Assembly: GCA_025786725.1 (NCBI GenBank)
Contig: JAHLTZ010000038.1
Span: 62,001 to 126,000, forward strand
Length of the DNA: 64,000 nt
Direction: 5' to 3'
Source: Syncephalis fuscata
Lineage: Eukaryota > Zoopagomycota > Zoopagomycetes > Zoopagales > Piptocephalidaceae
The position numbers and the translations under genes were made by a program. This document shows, piece after piece, positions 28,129 through 39,084 of the stretch. Below the pieces are notes generated by a model that was given only the letters and a program-made list of their open reading frames with translations, ran no database searches and was not told where the DNA came from. The stretch's first letter is position 1. Each line of letters starts with the position of its first letter.

Positions 28129-28986
28129 TGGACACCACAGAATTGCACTGTTCAACGTGTCGGAGTGATTTTGCGTCAAAGGAAGACTTCTGGAGACACA
28201 GCTGTCGTGAGCATGTAGAGACAATCAATGTGTAAAAAACGAAGGTATGCATTGCATTTTATGCTGTATAAATCAATTTAACTAAATATATTTTATGATA
28301 GAACTTTTTTGTCTGTAAAAAACAAAATAATGTTTTAAATGCTTATTTGCAAATTGTACTAGCAATTACACTTTACTGACACGTTTAAAAAACATGTCAA
28401 TCAAAAGCATGACCCTGGTTTCAGCTATTTGCACGATGAAAATGACAAGGCCCATGTTGAAGTTGAGCGTTCATACGAGGATGGTTATACGCCGACAAAT
28501 TTTGAAGACACTGATGAGAATGCATTCTTGCTTAACGTAAAAAAGCAAAATATTCAGGAGGAGTTATACTCCACACATACTCCTACCGCGCCACCAGCGG
28601 ATGAACCGCTCCATACGACGATGAAGTTCTTGCTGCATGTGACGCTCTTCAAGCGTTCTCAAAAAACCAAAAGCAGACAAAAATGTGGCCTGTATTGGCA
28701 GGTTGCATCCTCTGTCACTCGCAACTGGAATGGGCACACCTTTCACGTGCTGGCAGGTGCGGAAACTGTCTTACAAATCGTCTCTGCTCAGCCGCAAGGG
28801 AGATTTAGCGCATCATTCGCTACACCGCTACCACTAGATGCCAGCCTTAATGATAGCAAGATAACAAAAAGTTGGCTGTGTTATTGCCTAAAAAATGGAC
28901 TGTTTGGCGAAATGTTGAAGCAGCGTGACATTATTGAAATGAGTCGCGAAATAGCTAAACATTTACAAAAGAACTGGCTGCTTTGA
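28129..28986 (+). pseudogene. Decayed C2H2 zinc-finger gene, possible mobile-element relic
   Basis: A first short ORF starts at ATG 28129 and contains one C2H2 finger, CSTCRSDFASKEDFWRH...H (C-x2-C-x12-H-x4-H), but it stops after 35 codons. Beyond a possible intron (donor about 28244, acceptor about 28365) an open frame to 28986 begins with the histidine half of another finger (TFKKHVNQKH) and continues for about 190 residues with no family I recognise. It has no ATG of its own near its start. Joining the parts into one protein needs at least one frame change. It stands in a long gene-free tract among worn repeats, which suggests a dead domesticated or transposon-borne gene; a live gene with an unusual splice pattern cannot be excluded. 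Confidence 0.4.
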
Positions 28987-31900
28987 CCTCAAATGCGCTA
29001 TGTGACAGCGCAGCTATTCAGCAATGCCATACTTATTGAAAATACGCAAATCTTACTGATCAACTGTGTGAAAGTATATGACGCTTAAATTCGACTGATT
29101 TACAATACGATTATTACCGCAATCGCCATCTTTCCCAAATAATTTCGGCGCTAATTATAAAGGTTTTAAAGTTGTAATCACTAAATGTGGTCATTCAGAA
29201 AGCTGCTGATTGAAACACATTTATCCAATATTCATGTGACATCAAATGTTTTATTAAAAAATGATCAGCAAAAGATACAGGCTGGACCCAATACAAATGG
29301 TGTTAATTTAAATAACCTGTGGATCTACCTGGACCCTGAGTGTATTAAAAATTAAATCGTCTTTACGAAGGAGACAAAAAGTGTTGTTGCATTGATAGCC
29401 GTGATACCATAGCACAGCTGCGCCAAACCCAGTCGAAATTTCATTGCCTTTCAACGTATGCACTTTGCCGTGCAAGCTCATCAACAACCGATACCAATAC
29501 TTGCCGCCCTTTTACGATTTAAACATTGGCATACCATAAAAGTTGCCAAATAACGGAGTCAATAACAAATTCATAGTTGTTTCAAATAATTGCTTTAGCC
29601 ATCATTAAAGATGGATGAGATGCCAAACTTTTAAGATCTGAAGTACAAAGCATTGTAGATCAGTGCAAAGAAAACAATGCCTCAGACTGATGAAGCTCGT
29701 TAGTAAACTATTCGACGACCAAAATCAATTTCGATCATCGGAAACAGCAAGCTGAATACTTGTTTACAAAATTTGACAAATATTCTTACAGCAAATTTAA
29801 ATCATGTAAATAAGACAGTAAAGCATGGGCTGTCTATTATATTTCAAAACAATTAATATAGCAACACTACACAGTTGACAGCAATATAAATTGTCTGTTT
29901 AGTTATGTAATTTGTTTTAAATTCATTATATTGATAATAAACAATTTATTAATAACTTTGTGATTTAGTGATCAAATGCTATATTGATTATTCACGCATT
30001 TAAACTAAACATCCGCTCTATTGAACATGATGATGATAGTGGGTGACATCAATCATCAACTATTCATCGCCATATATCTTCTATCCATCCATATCATTTT
30101 ATTATATTAGATGCACTCTATTTGTTGTATACTTGACACACTTTATTCGCTTCACTCGTTGATCTATATACATTATAGATTTATTATCACTATTTGTATC
30201 TTTTTTAATGTATACTGTTTTATTGCATATCAATCATGCGCTATTCATAACTGTTGTTTGTTTGCCGCCAACTTTATTTGTTACAGAACTCAGTTTATTT
30301 TGTTCATGACGCATAAGTGTATACACAATAACTACATTACTGCTCATGTTCTTCTCACTGCCCATTACTGCTAATGTATCATAATGACATATAATGGTTT
30401 ATTACCATAATATAGATAACAAACAACAACATGATGTTTGTGCATTACAGGTAGTGTATACCGTATATCGTAGAATAGCCATAAAGTGTTTTATAGTTAA
30501 TTAAACACTAAAAACAATTGTAGACACAATGTAATAAAACAGTCGACATCATTGTCTTATCACTATTCTAATTACATCATATAAACTTGGCAAATATAAA
30601 GTATTTTAACGGCACTTGGATGAATTGTATTAGTATACATGTATATTCCATTAAGGTTTGTTATAACTACCAATTGAAACTTGATTCCAATTAGTTGGTT
30701 TGTATACTGTAGAATAACCAGTGCTGATTTAAAATAAAACTGTAATTGGCATTACTAAACGAATAGAGCTGCCTAGTATGTTATGTATGTCATTTTAACC
30801 TATAACATATTCACGCTTAATCGGTTGAATCCTGTAACACGAATGCTATTCGTCAGTTTATCACATTGTAAAGATACTGCTAATAATGATGTTATTCAAT
30901 ATGAGCAATAGCAATAATGATTATTTGTATCACGGATGTAAAGAATGGTGTTTAAATAAAAGCATGGCTGTTGAATATTACACAAGTAGTTATTTATACG
31001 GAAGAATAACTGCATAGTACATTGGTCTTAGACGGTTTCAGGTGAGTCATGTTTTATTGCAAAAATTCGTAATCGTCACAATATAAGCCGGCCTTGCTGC
31101 TTTTGAACCAAGCATTATGTTTTTATCTCCTCTTGCTATTCTTTGTCGCTCGATATGACCTACGCCCCTTTCTCTTACCGCTGTTTGTTGCTCGATATGC
31201 TTATCATTTTTTAAATGTCCGATAATTACAAGACCGCAGCAACTTACTGTTTTATATGCTTAAGTTTAGTAAATGAGCGTGTGAGGAGCAATGCGGTTGT
31301 GTTCTTTGGCTATGTGAGCACCATTAGATATATAGTAAACTAGACACTATATGATTTGGCAGCATGCATTCCAACATGCTGTATACGGTGTTAGACTGCA
31401 CATAGCCAATAGGCCTTCTGTTCAGTGATATGGCGTTTGCTGTGTGTTTGTTTGTGGTAATTGCATTGCTAAGTATTTGGTGTATGGGCAGTAAAGATCT
31501 TTAGATATCGCCTATAACTAAATTGACTTGGATGTGGTGGTAGGATTAGTTGCTGTTTATATAACAGTCACTAGCTTGACCCTGTACGAACGTACATAGT
31601 GTTGCATATGGATAACGTATGCGATAGAGCCAGTGCGGTTGTGCGGGATGAGAGTAGTGGTTTGTGCGGCTGGTTGAATAGTCTACCGCCGTAGTCCGGG
31701 CTGAGCTTCTGCTTGTGACGGTACAGTGATATTACGGTTTGGTGCTATGACCAACAGTTATTTCGGATGCTTAGCAATGTGATTATGCGGCAAGCATAAT
31801 TGCTATAGTTTATTTACATGATCGTTTGCTAATGTCACTTTTAATAGATATAGATTCCAGGCATGGTTATATTCAGCAAGCATAGAATTGCAATACATCG

Positions 31901-32684
31901 TTTAGTCACTATTCTGCACCATTATCATTATACATGTGTATTTTTATGAATAAATAAAGTTATTTTGCAAAAAGTGGGCAAATATGCAAAATGGCTAGTA
32001 CCTGAAAATAAACTCGGGCATGGTAGCACAATGGAAAAAAGATTATACGTTAAAGTTTGCAAATGCACCTTAAAATAATTGAACAACATGCAAGGGCTGT
32101 GCAGCTCATGTAACAGTTTGATAATTAAATGCAACGAATGACAAAGAAATAAATAAGCATGCAGGAAATAAAGTGGTGTAATACTACTGATTAGCATATA
32201 ATTTACGCAATGTTGCGCGTATCGCTTGCTATGTTAACCAGATACTCAATATCAATTTAGTGAGTCATCCATCCGGAACAGCAATTGTGTAAAGAAAGTA
32301 AGACCAGTTTCACCTATACAAAATCGTCATTATGGCAGCAGCATGTTATGTGTATTGCTGTCGCGGCGACTTTAACGCCATTAATATTACAGCGCCGATT
32401 AATTGATTAGTTCACAACAATCGGACCTTTAATAAATAAAATAAAGTATGTTTAGTCTTGCTGGCAACTTAACGCGTTTGTATGCAGTTTTAGTGTATAT
32501 TATTCATAAATAGATCAATAGCAATACTCGCTGTATTCCGATAGACATCTGTAACTGTGTAACTAGTGCATTGTGAAAAGAGCAAACTAGCCAGCAGTCG
32601 TATGTGACCTTCCTTTTTATTCGCGGCTGCTGCGTATTTTCATTGTTGCATAGCAGATTCATATTGAAGCTATTGCCATTGAAT
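28987..32684. other. Long gene-free tract
   Basis: About 3.7 kb with no convincing gene. Near 30010-30080 the string ctattgaacatg followed by gtgacatcaatcatcaactattcatc matches the end of the interspersed element, so a decayed copy lies about 30000-30240. An 89-codon minus-strand ORF at 31928-32197 is Leu/Phe/His-rich and looks like chance. Promoter of the F-box gene should lie in the last few hundred bases. Confidence 0.45.
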
Positions 32685-34630
32685 ATGCCATCGAATACAA
32701 ATAGCTACCGTTTTTTTGAACACCATGACGTCGTGCTCTACATGCGGCGTTTTATGGATGATAAAGAGGTAGTCCTCCTTGCAAGTACTTGTCGTCTTCT
32801 GTATCAGACGATGGCCAATCGTCCCGACTATTGGAAGCGACAGTACAGACGAACGTTTTCATTAGGCGATCCAAGGGAACAAGAGTGGATCAAATGGTAC
32901 AATTGGAATATGAATGCCATACCAAACTCTACTCCTTCATCGTCTACCTCTAGTCTTGAGCCTGCGTCATGGTTTCAAGCCTACCAGCGACGCCAACAGG
33001 TTGATCGCAACCTAATGGCAGGCCAATTCGAAAGAAGAAACTGCCAACTACCGGTCGATAAATGTGATCAACTGAAATTGGTTGATTTAAATCCTTGGCA
33101 TGTGCTAGTACAAGACAAAGAAGCATCGAAAATATGGTCTATTCAGCATGGCTGTTTTGGCGAAGATGATGAACACAGCAACGAAGAACTGGCCTGCAAT
33201 GAGCTGACCATTCCTTTGTCGCCATTTATATCTACCGGCCAATTCCGAATCATGAATCCCCATGGAACACAGCGGTTTGTTGTGGCCAATGTTTTCATAG
33301 ACACATATGAAGATTTAGCTTCTATTTACGCGTGCAATCCAATAAGTAAGTATTAATAATAATTTAATTAGAATACTAAATATTTATTAATGTTATTACA
33401 ATAGTGAGTATTGATGAAATAGAAGCACCACACATAAAAAAAACTGAACTAAAATATTCAACTGTTTTGAATGAACGCTTTCCTATTGCTTCGTCGACTG
33501 AATCTTCGGAAAAACGAGAAAGCTGGACGCGGAGGGCCGTTTTAGTATGGTCTGTTACTGACTGCTCATTCCCGAAAGTTATTCAACTTCAACACGAACA
33601 TGAATATCAGCAACAAGGAGAAAAACTAGGCTTTGTCGACATTTATAACGAATGGATCCTGTTTCGCACCATCAATATAGAAGAAAATTATCATCGATTC
33701 GATTTATTCGACCTAAATGGCAGTCGATGGGTACGAGGTCCAGCAGTGGACAATAACATTTCACGCGCCTGCATTCAGTTTGCTTCTCTCGACCAATGCC
33801 AGTTTTTAACATGCTCAATAATGCCCGATCTTGTAGAAGATGACACTGCTTCTACGGTCGCTGAAATTCAATATTCCGAAACTATTGACAGTGACCATGA
33901 AAGAGCGTACATTCGATGGAAGCTTTTTAATACTCAGAAAGGCCAATTGCAGCGCAAAGCAATATCATTGGGTCAAATCGCCATTCGTCATTATCCAGAC
34001 GCCACGATCAAGGTTGAAATGTATACAAATAAGGCATGTTTAATCATTGTAAGTAGTCACCATCCAAAATATGCCACTTTACTATTATTGCTCGTATTCG
34101 GAAAGTCTGTATCGGACGATGTGCCAGAGTCAATATTCGAGTCTAGTAATTACTGCCAATCACTGCCAATTGATAACTCTGAACAAGGCCGTTTGGAATG
34201 GCATCGGTATATAGATACCAACAATATTACCAAACTATTCAGCAAAAAATTGATTATTGTCGATGCTGGTAGAAATTATAATGTATTGGATGCTTGCAAT
34301 GGAAATATGCTGCTTTTAATTTTTTATCCATTCCACGAAAGACTTGCGCCTTTCCTTGGGCCTTTATGTGCCATGGTCGGCAACAAGATAGAGAAAATTT
34401 GGTTTACTGATATGAAAACCCGCCAGTATTACGAAGCACCGCCATGCCTTACTGGCAGACGAGTTCGTGACGCCAGTGCTACAACTCGAGGTCTTGTTAG
34501 AGTAGAAACTAGCAACTTTCCAGGTTTTGAAATAGAGCCTGAATGGTCGAACTATCATATATCAAGTGCCGTCTTTGGTCGAATTGCCAAGGAAGAAGGC
34601 AATGTTGTCTACAAAGCTTATATGTTATAA
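32685..34630 (+). CDS. F-box protein of unknown target
   Basis: F-box proteins recruit substrates to SCF ubiquitin ligases through SKP1. Two exons, 32685-33345 and 33405-34630, 628 residues, phases consistent. I start at ATG 32685; the frame is open further upstream but has no ATG there. An F-box-like segment lies at about residues 10-50 (DVVLYMRRFMDDKEVVLLAS, CRLLYQTMANRPDYWKRQY). The remaining 570 residues contain no repeat I can name. They show alternating beta-like strands with tryptophans (for example SWTRRAVLVWSV), so a beta-propeller is possible but not shown. Copy C of the interspersed element starts only 266 bp after its stop. Confidence 0.75.
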
Positions 34631-34759
34631 AGAGCTTTAATTGCAAACTCTTATTGTAAATAAAATTTGTATTACATCTATTGAATATCCAAATTGAATA
34701 GTCCATTAAGTATGCAAAAGTAATACCATAATAATAATGATATTTTTATTAGCAGTTTA

Positions 34760-34896
34760 TTGGACACTTAGTGTAATTGGGGCAAATGAATAAACTTGAT
34801 AACACTCGCGTAATTGAACTACACATTTAATCTATTGAACATGGAGACAAGTGGCAAGTTTTATTTAATCGTCACATCATCACATTTATTGTTTGC
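34760..34896 (+). repeat. Satellite module next to element copy C
   Basis: About 135 bp matching 42108-42245 and the reverse complement of 23473-23600 (cattt-aatctattgaacatgg followed by acaagtgg and a ttatttaatcgtcacatcatc block). It sits directly against the left end of copy C. Confidence 0.6.
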
Positions 34897-35754
34897 TTGG
34901 TGGTTAAATGACTAACATTTAATAACATTCAACCTATTGAACATGGTGGTGGATGGTGAGTGACATCAGTTATCAAATACTCGTCATAGTAGATTTATTA
35001 TCCAGTATGCATATATCACCACAGTATGCGTTATTGCTATATATACCCATCACTTTGCTTGATTGACATTAAACCATAACTAGTTAGCATGATCTAGTTT
35101 ATTTATAAATAATCTTAATAAAACATAACTTCGTTCACACTCATGTTGTTTGTTCTACTAATATAACTCAGTGAACAAACTAAGTGCAATATGTCAATTT
35201 TATTAATAAAAAGTTGGAACCATACCGACAACGGTTATAGACAGCGTATGGCCAATATATAATAAAATGATAAACGTTATAATGAATATGCAATATTGAA
35301 CGAGATTAGCAATGTTCAAGCTAATGAGCATATATGCATGAGCAGAGGACCGACATTAGACGAATTTATTAATAACAAAGCTAAAACAAAAATAAAAGTA
35401 GTTTTGGGTAGAGGAAGACTATGCGAGTATAGAATGATATATAAAATGATAAATGTATGGAAAGAAAGTATAAAACGATGTTGAAGTTACAGTGCATATA
35501 ATGCAATGAGTGGAATGAGTGGAGTGTATTAGAACACATAAACAGTAGAATGTGTCTAGTATATCATTATATGATATATAGTAGTATGGAATAGAATTGG
35601 AATAATATAACGACTAAGGATATATGTGTACCGGGTATATGCATATTGGATAATAAATCTATGATGATGAGTATTTTGGACCCTGATGTGAATTACTCCT
35701 AGTTTCATGTTCAATAGATTGGTTGTTATTAAATGTTAGTCACTTGACCACCAA
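34897..35754 (+). mobile_element. Interspersed inverted-end element, copy C
   Basis: The best-preserved copy, 858 bp. The left end begins ttggtggttaaatgac and the right end finishes gtcacttgaccaccaa; the two ends pair over roughly 110 bp with mismatches (taataacattcaacctattg versus its near-complement near 35712-35735). Interior landmarks are tgcatatatcaccacagta, an AT-rich core, and gtaccgggtatatgcat. No ORF has features of a transposase. Confidence 0.78.
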
Positions 35755-36449
35755 AAAAACAATAAGTTTTAATAAAATGTCATAAAAATATTATATTATA
35801 TTAATAAAAATACGGGCCATGGCAAAAAGAAAAGCTGTTTAAATTCCAGTTTACATATACATCTTTAGCATAAGTAAATAAAGTCGAAATAATATCGAGT
35901 AGAGTGCATAATTTACGTTGACTCAAGTTTCCAGCAGTGATCATATTAGATTGCTGAACAATTATTAATATGTTGATTTTTACGGCCTATGCATGTTAGT
36001 ACAGTATGCATAAGCACAATTTTAGCAGACATTCATCAATGTATGTTGTTCCGTATTAGCAAGTGTTCAGTAAAAAACAATGATATTTACCTTTATAATG
36101 GTCACTACGTCGTTTTGTTGCTAAATTTAAATAAATACCTATAGCATTCAACGTCCACATACAATCATAGCAAAACAACTGCACCAGGAACGGCTTACTT
36201 GATGTATGTTGATGACCTAGACTCCCACCCATCAGTGCTGGTCTATATGGTCTTCAGCTATCATAATCACGATGCGCTGTGGCTGCTGTTTTGTCGTTGC
36301 TTATAACACAAGCAATATCAGAAAACTACTCAACCAAACGACATACATGATTAGATAAACAGAAACGAACAACCAATAGCACTGACCACTTACCCACGTC
36401 TAGGCCATCTACATACAAACAAGAAATCTAGAATACAACAATGACAGCG
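35755..36449. other. Intergenic left of the duplicated block
   Basis: No gene recognised. The segment 36083-36160 (tatttacctttataatggtc and following, with aaatttaaataaatacct) has a diverged partner at 37035-37110, showing that the duplication continues to the left of the 462-bp core with lower identity. About 240 bp at 36190-36440 are present only in the left unit. Confidence 0.5.
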
Positions 36450-36911
36450 CAATAGCACACTGTTACAACACAAAACAGCCAACACAGCTGCACCACCATT
36501 CTAGACAGTTAAAGACAACAGCTTAGATAGTAAAAACATTATAACACTTTAAACCAAAGCTGTGCCAATAAATGTACTTTAACCGTTAAAAACAATGATG
36601 CCACTATGATGGCTGTCTAGCATTGCCCGCAAACAAGGAGTGCTGATATACATAATGCTCACCTGAGCGTATACATACAAACACCACCATACAATACACA
36701 GTGGTCTACAACATAGATCAAAATGCTTTAGCATCGTGCTGTCGATCTTCGCACTGTGGTTGATTCGACCATTTTACTTGCTTTAAACAAGTTAAATATG
36801 CCAAGCAGCTGTATATTGTATGGCTTCACAAGCAAGCAGTTTACAGTGCGCCATATAAATATTTGAATAATACTTAACATTACAGTCTACGAATGTATAA
36901 AATAACGGAAT
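36450..36911 (+). repeat. 462-bp direct repeat, left unit
   Basis: Matches 37158-37619 at a fixed offset of 708 bp with almost complete identity. The exception is a patch at about 36738-36776, where the two units differ at many bases. No coding sequence is apparent. Confidence 0.9.
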
Positions 36912-37157
36912 ATGGTTAATAGCTAAAGAATAAATGTAAAATCAAAAAAAATAAGATTACAAATATTAACAGAGTATACGCATTTATCAATATACATTAT
37001 TTAGTATTAGTAACTAATCAATATCATGCATTAGTATTTACCTTTACAATGACCATTATGTTGTTTTGCTGATGAATTTAAATAAACATCTAATAACATG
37101 CAACAGTCCAAATACAAACATGATGAAGCGGCAACGGCAAACAGACAACTTAAAATA

Positions 37158-37619
37158 CAATAGCACACTGTTACAACACAAAACAGCCAACACAGCTGCA
37201 CCACCATTCTAGACAGTTAAAGACAACAGCTTAGATAGTAAAAACATTATAACACTTTAAACCAAAGCTGTGCCAATAAATGTACTTTAACCGTTAAAAA
37301 CAATGATGCCACTATGATGGCTGTCTAGCATTGCCCGCAAACAAGGAGTGCTGATATACATAATGCTCACCTGAGCGTATACATACAAACACCACCATAC
37401 AATACACAGTGGTCTACAGCATAGATCAAAATGCTTTAGCATCGTGCTGTCGATCAGTTCACTGGGACTGGTTTGACTATTCCATTTGCTTTATACAAGT
37501 TAAATATGCCAAGCAGTTGTATAGTGTATGGCTTCACAAGCAAGCAGTTTACAGTGCGCCATATAAATATTTGAATAATACTTAGCATTACAGTCTACGA
37601 ATGTATAAAATAACGGAAT
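37158..37619 (+). repeat. 462-bp direct repeat, right unit
   Basis: Second copy of the block at 36450-36911; the corresponding divergent patch is at about 37446-37484. Identity ends at 37619, five bases before the stop codon of the doubtful minus-strand ORF at 37624-38016. Confidence 0.9.
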
Positions 37620-37623
37620 GTGT

Positions 37624-38016
37624 TTAGTAATTAGTTAAAGAATAGTGTAGAAATAGAAGGCGTAGTTGAGGTTGTGGATTCAGTGAGTAATGCAAGTGCT
37701 TTATATAGGCCATTGTATGTATTAGTGTGAAAGCAGGCATGTAATACCATCCAATGAATTGAATCCATCGGCCACAATGAGACAGACAAAAAAGCGGAAT
37801 AAACCGGCTTAAAGAAGGGAATGCTGTGTGATATCGTGTAGCGTACATGGCTAACTCACTAAGAAAGCACGTCATTATAAGACAGAGTGCCACTTTATCC
37901 AATTGAACCGTGCGATGGTTCGGCGAAACAAAAAATGTTCGAATGCGGATGTAGAGCTTACTGGAAAATTGCTCAGTGTGTGTGGACAGGCAATGCCGAT
38001 ACGAGTTGCCTATCAT
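37624..38016 (-). CDS. Hypothetical protein, doubtful
   Basis: 130 codons from a true ATG, with three moderately hydrophobic stretches (ALCLIMTCFLSELAMY, SRFIPLFCLSHCG, FIGWYYMPAFTLIHTM) and a basic N-terminus. I recognise no family. It lies in a repeat-rich tract with no other gene nearby on that strand, and its composition is only slightly better than surrounding noncoding DNA. It may be a remnant. Another short minus-strand ATG ORF at 38293-38523 (76 residues, lysine-rich, no family) is equally doubtful. Confidence 0.22.
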   Translation of the reverse strand: MIGNSYRHCLSTHTEQFSSKLYIRIRTFFVSPNHRTVQLDKVALCLIMTCFLSELAMYATRYHTAFPSLSRFIPLFCLSHCGRWIQFIGWYYMPAFTLIHTMAYIKHLHYSLNPQPQLRLLFLHYSLTNY

Positions 38017-39084
38017 GGTAGTACAATCGCGGAACTAACTGAATCAGGGTAGCTGCTTTTGAATCGGGGTAACACCTTTTTTTAATGAGCGTGCATATAC
38101 TAGTGCCAGCAAATATACAAGCTAACTAGAAAGATTAGCACACTGTGTGTATTGTGTATTAAAATTTAAAAACAATTATGCTATTTATAACATCATCAGT
38201 TGATGAATATGCATGATCAACTTAAAATTAATTAATACCTGACATATTAACCGGTATTTAGTAACCTTAAATAAAACCAAACACTTTGTTTTTCATAAAC
38301 CAAATTTCTGGGGTTTTTTCAAAGTTGCGTTCCTGAGTGCGTGTAACCGTCCATTTACGGACAGTTTCATCCAGATGACGACTTTCTTTGTCAAAAAGCC
38401 GAACTGTTTAAATCGGAGTTTAAATTGCACTAATGTTGCAACATTGTCCATATTCATGACCGCTTTATCGTACACCACCAATAGTATATGTTTATATAAC
38501 TTCATATAAGCATTCTGCCACATTGTGGCTACAAAATGAGCCTAATAAACACTATTTAATATTCAAATGGGCTGTTGTCTCGTATTGCTTATATCTGCAA
38601 CATTTCATAAAATTGTTTGGTATTCAAACTCTAATGCAAATAATTCATCATTGGTGCGCAGATGATAGTTAGAATGTTGAGACCGGAAGTGGGTAAATTG
38701 CGCTAGTGTATGTGCGCGCACTGTTCGTATCCTAATTGGTCGATGGCGTTATCGCGAACAAAACCGCAAGTCCAGCTATCAGTAGCTTGGTGGTGTATGT
38801 TTCATATACTAGCCAATTAAAATTTTAAAATACATTAGTGCTTTTAATCAGAGTTACGCGAATATTGCTCTCGCAAATATGCCATGAGTCACAGGCAGCG
38901 TTTGCCAGCGTAGCGATATTATCAAAAATAAAGCGTGTGCGTCAGTTGAAATCATATAATACTGTATACGCATTTTCATCTTTGCAAAGACATTGTACTT
39001 GCTTTATCATAGTGTACTTACATTCTGCCTTTATCTTGCAGTATTTGAACAATCTTTGAATATCTAAAATCACACATAAACACT
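38017..39084. other. Upstream region of kinase paralogue 2
   Basis: No firm gene. It contains the 76-residue minus-strand ORF mentioned above. Sequence around 38690-38790 is richer in G/C. The promoter of the kinase should lie close to 39084. Confidence 0.4.

Noticed and set aside
31928..32197. 89-codon Leu/Phe-rich minus-strand ORF
   Set aside because: Composition is that of AT-rich noncoding DNA; no homologue recognised.
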